A program made the translations under genes and the position numbers. Below the pieces are notes generated by a model. The model worked only from the letters and a program-made list of their open reading frames with translations, had not been told where the DNA came from and made no database searches. Of a stretch of DNA of 64,000 nt, positions 60,351-64,000 are shown in pieces. Each line of letters begins with the position of its first letter. Position 1 is the first letter of the stretch. Source of the DNA: Variovorax sp. PBS-H4 (GTDB lineage Bacteria; Pseudomonadota; Gammaproteobacteria; Burkholderiales; Burkholderiaceae_C); the NCBI RefSeq assembly GCF_901827205.1, contig NZ_LR594675.1, positions 1,922,001-1,986,000 of the forward strand, in the 5' to 3' direction.

Positions 60351-61426
60351 AGAAGATCAAGGTCCTGTGTGTCGACGATTCCGCGCTGATCCGCAGCGTG
60401 ATGACCGAGCTCATCAACAGCCAGAGCGACATGACGGTGGTGGGCACCGCTGCCGATCCCCTGGTGGCGCGCGACCTCATCAAGCAGACCCACCCCGACG
60501 TGCTCACGCTGGACGTCGAGATGCCTCGCATGGATGGGCTCGAGTTCCTCGAGAAGCTGATGCGCTTGCGGCCGATGCCGGTCGTGATGGTGTCGTCGCT
60601 CACCGAGCGTGGCTCCGAGATCGCGCTGCGCGCGCTGGAGCTGGGCGCCATCGACTTCGTCACCAAGCCTCGACTGGGCGTGCGCGACGGCCTGATCCAG
60701 TACACCGAGCACATCGCCGGCAAGATCCGCGCAGCGGCGCAGGCGCGGCTGCTGCCGGGCCGCCCGGCGGCGGCGCGGCCGGCCGCCGAGAGCGCCCACG
60801 AACCGCTGCTGCGCAGCCCGCTGCTGTCGACCGAAAAGCTGATCATCATCGGCGCCTCCACAGGCGGCACCGAGGCCATCCGCGAGGTACTGCAGCCGCT
60901 GCCGCCCGACGCGCCGGCGGTGCTGATCGCACAGCACATGCCGCCCGGCTTCACGCGCTCCTTCGCGCAACGGCTGGACGGGCTGTGTCGCATCCACGTG
61001 AAGGAGGCCGAGCACGGCGAGCGCGTGCTGCCGGGCTATGCCTACATCGCGCCCGGCGGCTGGCACCTGGCCCTGGGCCGCAGCGGCGCCAACTACGTGG
61101 CCCAGCTGAACCAGGAGCCGCCGGTGAACCGGCATCGGCCCTCGATCGACGTGCTCTTCGACTCGGCAGCCCGGCATGCGGGCAAGAACGCCATCGGGAT
61201 GATCCTCACCGGCATGGGCCGCGACGGCGCCGAGGGCCTGCTGCGCATGCGGCAGGCGGGCGCCCACACGCTGTCGCAGGACGAGGCGAGCTGCGTCGTC
61301 TACGGGATGCCGCGCGAGGCCGTGCTGCTGGGGGCCGTCGATGAGGTTTCGCCCCTGAACGAGATCAGCCGCCGCGTACTCGCGCACCTTCGGCGAACGC
61401 ACCAACCGTGTGTGACGCCGGTTTGA
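60347..61426 (+). CDS. cheB: Chemotaxis methylesterase/deamidase CheB
   Basis: Encodes 359 aa from ATG 60347 behind AGGGGAGG. The receiver domain has Asp10/Asp11 and phospho-acceptor Asp56 in LTLDVEMPRMDG. The C-terminal esterase has the triad Ser in IIIGASTGGTEA, His in LIAQHMPPGFTRSF and Asp in ILTGMGRDGAEG. It removes methyl groups from MCPs once phosphorylated by CheA. The linker (about residues 130-160) is Ala/Pro-rich. Confidence 0.96.
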   Translation: MKKIKVLCVDDSALIRSVMTELINSQSDMTVVGTAADPLVARDLIKQTHPDVLTLDVEMPRMDGLEFLEKLMRLRPMPVVMVSSLTERGSEIALRALELGAIDFVTKPRLGVRDGLIQYTEHIAGKIRAAAQARLLPGRPAAARPAAESAHEPLLRSPLLSTEKLIIIGASTGGTEAIREVLQPLPPDAPAVLIAQHMPPGFTRSFAQRLDGLCRIHVKEAEHGERVLPGYAYIAPGGWHLALGRSGANYVAQLNQEPPVNRHRPSIDVLFDSAARHAGKNAIGMILTGMGRDGAEGLLRMRQAGAHTLSQDEASCVVYGMPREAVLLGAVDEVSPLNEISRRVLAHLRRTHQPCVTPV

Positions 61427-61453
61427 AACTGAATCATTGAAGCTGGAGAAATC

Positions 61454-61852
61454 GTGATCGACAAGAGCATCAAAATTTTGGTCGTGGACGACTTCCCGAC
61501 CATGCGCCGCATCGTGCGCAACCTGTTGAAGGAGCTCGAGTTCCTCAACGTCGACGAGGCCGAGGACGGCGCTGCGGGCATCGAGAAGCTGCGCGGCGGC
61601 GATTTCGGATTCGTGGTGTCGGACTGGAACATGCCCAACATGGACGGACTGACCATGCTGAAGACGATCCGCGCCGATCCCGAGCTGGCCAAGCTGCCGG
61701 TGCTGATGGTCACCGCCGAGGCCAAGAAGGAAAACATCATCGCCGCGGCGCAGGCCGGCGCCAACGGCTATGTGGTCAAGCCCTTCACCGCTGCCACGCT
61801 GGAGGAAAAGCTCAACAAGATCTTCGAGAAGATCCAGAAAGAGACGGCATGA
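61454..61852 (+). CDS. cheY: Chemotaxis response regulator CheY
   Basis: Encodes 132 aa from GTG 61454 with TGGAGAA upstream. It is a single receiver domain: acidic pocket VVDDFPTMRR, phospho-acceptor Asp57 in VSDWNMPNMDG, Thr in LMVTAEAKKENII and Lys in GYVVKPF. It binds FliM when phosphorylated. It is followed by cheZ after one base. Confidence 0.96.
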   Translation: MIDKSIKILVVDDFPTMRRIVRNLLKELEFLNVDEAEDGAAGIEKLRGGDFGFVVSDWNMPNMDGLTMLKTIRADPELAKLPVLMVTAEAKKENIIAAAQAGANGYVVKPFTAATLEEKLNKIFEKIQKETA

Positions 61853-61853
61853 G

Positions 61854-62492
61854 ATGAGCGCAAACATACCGGGCAACAAGCACGACGAACTGCTGGGCCG
61901 CATCGGCCAATTGACGCGGCAACTGCGCGAGGGCATGCGCGAGCTGGGATTGGACAAGCAGGTCGAGCGCGCCGCGCAGGCCATTCCCGATGCGCGCGAC
62001 CGCCTCAACTACGTGGCCGCCATGACCGAGCGCGCCGCCCACCGCGCCTTGAACGCGATCGACGTCGCGCAGCCGATGCAGGAAGCGCTGTCCAGCGGCG
62101 CCAAGGACTTGAGCGGGCGCTGGGACCAGTGGTTCGCCAACCCGATCGAGCTCGACCGAGCGCGGGAGCTGGTGATGGACACGCGCGGCTACCTCCAGCA
62201 GGTGCCCGAGCGCGCCAGCGCCATCAACTCCCAGCTGATGGAAATCATGATGGCGCAGGACTTCCAGGACCTGACGGGGCAGGTCATCAAGAAGATGATG
62301 GAAGTGGTCAACGAGGTCGAGACGCAGCTCTTGCAAGTGCTGATCGACAACTCGCCGATGGAGAAGCGGCCGGAGCTCGCGATCGTCCAGGCCAACGGCT
62401 TGATGAATGGGCCGCAGATCAAGGCCGACAACCCGGAGGCGGTGACGGATCAGGCGCAGGTGGACGATCTGCTGGAGAGCCTGGGGTTCTAG
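61854..62492 (+). CDS. cheZ: CheY phosphatase CheZ
   Basis: Encodes 212 aa from ATG 61854. It is a long helical hairpin with the active-site block MMAQDFQDLTGQVIKKMMEV (the catalytic Gln lies in DLTGQ) and a C-terminal CheY-binding peptide, AQVDDLLESLGF. It speeds CheY~P hydrolysis. It is the last gene of the che cluster before the toxin-antitoxin pair. Confidence 0.96.
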   Translation: MSANIPGNKHDELLGRIGQLTRQLREGMRELGLDKQVERAAQAIPDARDRLNYVAAMTERAAHRALNAIDVAQPMQEALSSGAKDLSGRWDQWFANPIELDRARELVMDTRGYLQQVPERASAINSQLMEIMMAQDFQDLTGQVIKKMMEVVNEVETQLLQVLIDNSPMEKRPELAIVQANGLMNGPQIKADNPEAVTDQAQVDDLLESLGF

Positions 62493-62532
62493 GCGCACGA
62501 AAGAACCTCATCCTGCGCGGGCTCGTCGAGGC

Positions 62533-62904
62533 TCAATGTGCGGCGAACGCAGCCAGGTTAAATTTCAGTGCCGCTTGAAGAAGGCGTCGATCGCGTGTCC
62601 ATAGCTTCGTGCCAACGGCGAGGCGAGTCGCGGCAAGCAAGTGAAGATCGACATAGCCGATCCCGAGGCCGAACAAGCGCTCGTTGCCAAGGAACGCCAT
62701 GACCTCGTCATGGCGCGCCGCCGGAATCTCGGGCAAGGCCTGCAACGCGCCGACGGTCTCTTTTCGCCGAGTCAGGCTGCCCAAAGCAATCTCCGCGACG
62801 ATGTATGGATGCATGAGGACTTCACCTTCCTCCAGCAGCGATTGCAATCTTGAATCGCCCCGGGCCAGGTGGTCGATCCATACCGACGTGTCAACGAGGA
62901 TCAT
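62533..62904 (-). CDS. vapC: VapC-type PIN-domain toxin
   Basis: Encodes 123 aa from ATG 62904. The PIN motifs are MILVDTSVWIDH (first Asp at residue 5), VAEIALGSL, and GIGYVDLHLLAATRLAVGTK with later TRDRRL, giving the acidic residues that bind Mg2+. VapC toxins cleave RNA, often tRNA or rRNA. The start lies within the end of the antitoxin gene. Confidence 0.88.
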   Translation of the reverse strand: MILVDTSVWIDHLARGDSRLQSLLEEGEVLMHPYIVAEIALGSLTRRKETVGALQALPEIPAARHDEVMAFLGNERLFGLGIGYVDLHLLAATRLAVGTKLWTRDRRLLQAALKFNLAAFAAH

Positions 62905-63100
62905 TCGCGCCTTTTCCCCGGCGTCTCGGCGCAGCCTGGAGGCCCGGCGCGCTGCCTCCCAAGCGCGCCAGCCGACGGGCGGCTTCCCTCTGGACAAGGG
63001 TTTTGAGCGCCTGTTGGATCAGCGCGGAGTTCTCCTGGATGCCCGTGAATGTCCGAGCTTGAGAGAGCAGCTCGTCGTCCAAGGTGACGGTGGTGCGCAT
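62891..63100 (-). CDS. vapB: VapB-type antitoxin
   Basis: Encodes 69 aa from ATG 63100; a longer form from 63133 is less likely. The N-terminus MRTTVTLDDELLSQARTFTG is a ribbon-helix-helix DNA-binding domain of the VapB type. The C-terminal Arg/Gly/Pro-rich tail would wrap the toxin. It overlaps vapC by 14 bases and should repress the pair's own promoter. Confidence 0.85.
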   Translation of the reverse strand: MRTTVTLDDELLSQARTFTGIQENSALIQQALKTLVQREAARRLARLGGSAPGLQAAPRRRGKGANDPR

Positions 63101-63290
63101 TGCGTTCTCCTGAAGAATACAAAATCGCATCAAATGATGCGGTGGTTGGTGCCAAGTATCGCACAGGAGCGCTGTCTAACGCCCGAGTTGGAGGGCATTC
63201 CTGCCCCTCATCGAGGGATTGTCCAGAGAGCCCGAATCCAATAATCAGCCACGACTCGGCGATGTTCGCCGATGCTCTTCCGGAGCATGA

Positions 63291-64000
63291 ATGGCTGAAG
63301 AAAGCGATCTCGAAAAGACAGAACCCGCCTCGCCTCGGCGCCTCGAAAAGGCGCGCGAAGAAGGCAATGTGGCCCGCTCCCGCGAGCTGGTCACCTTCGT
63401 TCTGCTCGGGACCGCGGTCGGTGGCCTGTGGGCGCTGTCCGGGCCGCTGGGCCGGCACTTCCAGGCGACGTTCAGCCACGGCCTGCGCTTCGAGCGGGCG
63501 GCGGCCTTCGACACCTCCTTCATGCTCACGCAGGCCGGTCTGCTCGCGATGCAGGCGCTGGTCGCGACCGCGCCGCTGATGGGCATGCTCGTGCTGGCCG
63601 CGCTGGTGGCGCCACTGATGCTCGGCGGCTGGCTGTTCTCGACGCAGGCGCTGGGTCCCAAGTTCGACAAGCTCGATCCCATCGCAGGCGTCAAGCGCCT
63701 GTTCTCCACCCAGTCCCTGGCCGAGCTGTTCAAGGCGCTGGCCAAATCGCTGCTGATCGGCGGCGTGGCGTGGATGGTGATCATGGGTGGGATGGACGAG
63801 GTCAACGCGCTCATGGCCCAGTCCGAGCGCGCCGCGCTGCCGCAGATGATCATGCTGGTGGCGCACAACTGCGCGCTCATCACCGCCGCGCTGCTTCTGA
63901 TCGCCTTGGTGGACGTGCCCTGGCAGCTGTGGAGCTACTACCGCAAGCTGCGCATGTCGCGCGAAGACCTGCGCCAGGAGCACAAGGAAAGCGAAGGCGA
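63291..64000 (+). CDS. flhB: Flagellar export switch protein FlhB (5' part)
   Basis: The gene starts at ATG 63291 and runs off the right edge; 236 residues are visible of an expected 370-390. The N-terminus MAEESDLEKTEPASPRRLEK and the next AREEGNVARSRELVTF are FlhB signatures, followed by four TM segments and the start of the cytoplasmic linker with SREDLRQEHKESEG. The C-terminal NPTH cleavage site lies beyond the window. flhB begins the flhBA operon, here placed after the vapBC pair. Confidence 0.95.
   Translation, partial: MAEESDLEKTEPASPRRLEKAREEGNVARSRELVTFVLLGTAVGGLWALSGPLGRHFQATFSHGLRFERAAAFDTSFMLTQAGLLAMQALVATAPLMGMLVLAALVAPLMLGGWLFSTQALGPKFDKLDPIAGVKRLFSTQSLAELFKALAKSLLIGGVAWMVIMGGMDEVNALMAQSERAALPQMIMLVAHNCALITAALLLIALVDVPWQLWSYYRKLRMSREDLRQEHKESEG

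Noticed and set aside
1..64000. tRNA, rRNA and insertion-sequence transposase genes
   Set aside because: None was recognised on either strand by eye; a tRNA scan would be needed to exclude a short one.

Overview
The window is 64 kb of GC-rich DNA that is almost entirely a motility locus: flagellar structural genes, the flagellar export apparatus, the flhDC master regulator, motAB, and a full che set with CheD and CheZ. The flhDC/sigma-28 architecture, five tandem chemoreceptor genes beside cheW, the codon use and the dispersed 84-bp repeat point to a betaproteobacterium of the Comamonadaceae, most likely Variovorax or a close relative. The genus is an inference from the sequence alone.

Layout. 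1-3404 (+): end of flgG, then flgH, flgI and flgJ, closed by an intrinsic terminator. 3465-12436 (+): five methyl-accepting chemotaxis protein (MCP) genes with cheW after the first; three of the MCPs share almost the same signalling-domain DNA. 12540-15745 (+): flgK and flgL behind a sigma-28 promoter. 15.8-33.4 kb: an accessory block of about 17.6 kb with no flagellar genes. It holds a zinc-ribbon/Gly-rich membrane protein, a DksA-type zinc finger, an MddA-like methyltransferase, a TetR regulator with a hydrolase-glycosyltransferase fusion, a ribosome hibernation factor, YjbQ, lipoproteins, a redox module with an embedded sensor kinase (tlpA-like/kinase/ccdA-like), a DUF899 protein, a glycine-zipper protein and a 702-aa F-box/leucine-rich-like protein. 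33.4-45.6 kb (-): fliFGHIJKLMNOPQR as one long operon read right to left, with fliQ and fliR separated by a large inverted-repeat element. 45.8-51.9 kb (+): fliE, fliC, fliD, fliS, fliT, a second FliK-like gene and an FlhB C-terminal-domain homologue. 52.2-62.5 kb (+): flhD, flhC, motA, motB, cheA, an HDOD/degenerate-EAL gene, cheR, cheD, cheB, cheY and cheZ. 62.5-63.1 kb (-): a vapBC toxin-antitoxin pair. 63291 to the end (+): the start of flhB.

How it works together. FlhDC would activate the early operons (fliF-R, fliE, flhB). The late genes carry sigma-28 boxes of the form T(A/C)AA-N15-GCCGATAA: strong ones before fliC, cheW and the fifth MCP, and weaker ones before flgK and motA. FliK/FlhB, and possibly the FliK-like/FhlB pair, would control the rod/hook-to-filament export switch. 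The MCPs signal through CheW-CheA to CheY, CheZ dephosphorylates CheY, and CheR, CheB and CheD adapt the receptors. Only two of the five MCPs end in the WxxF pentapeptide that tethers CheR and CheB.

Most of the novelty is in the accessory block and in the repeats and regulatory DNA between core genes. Everything here comes from reading the sequence; no database search was run.
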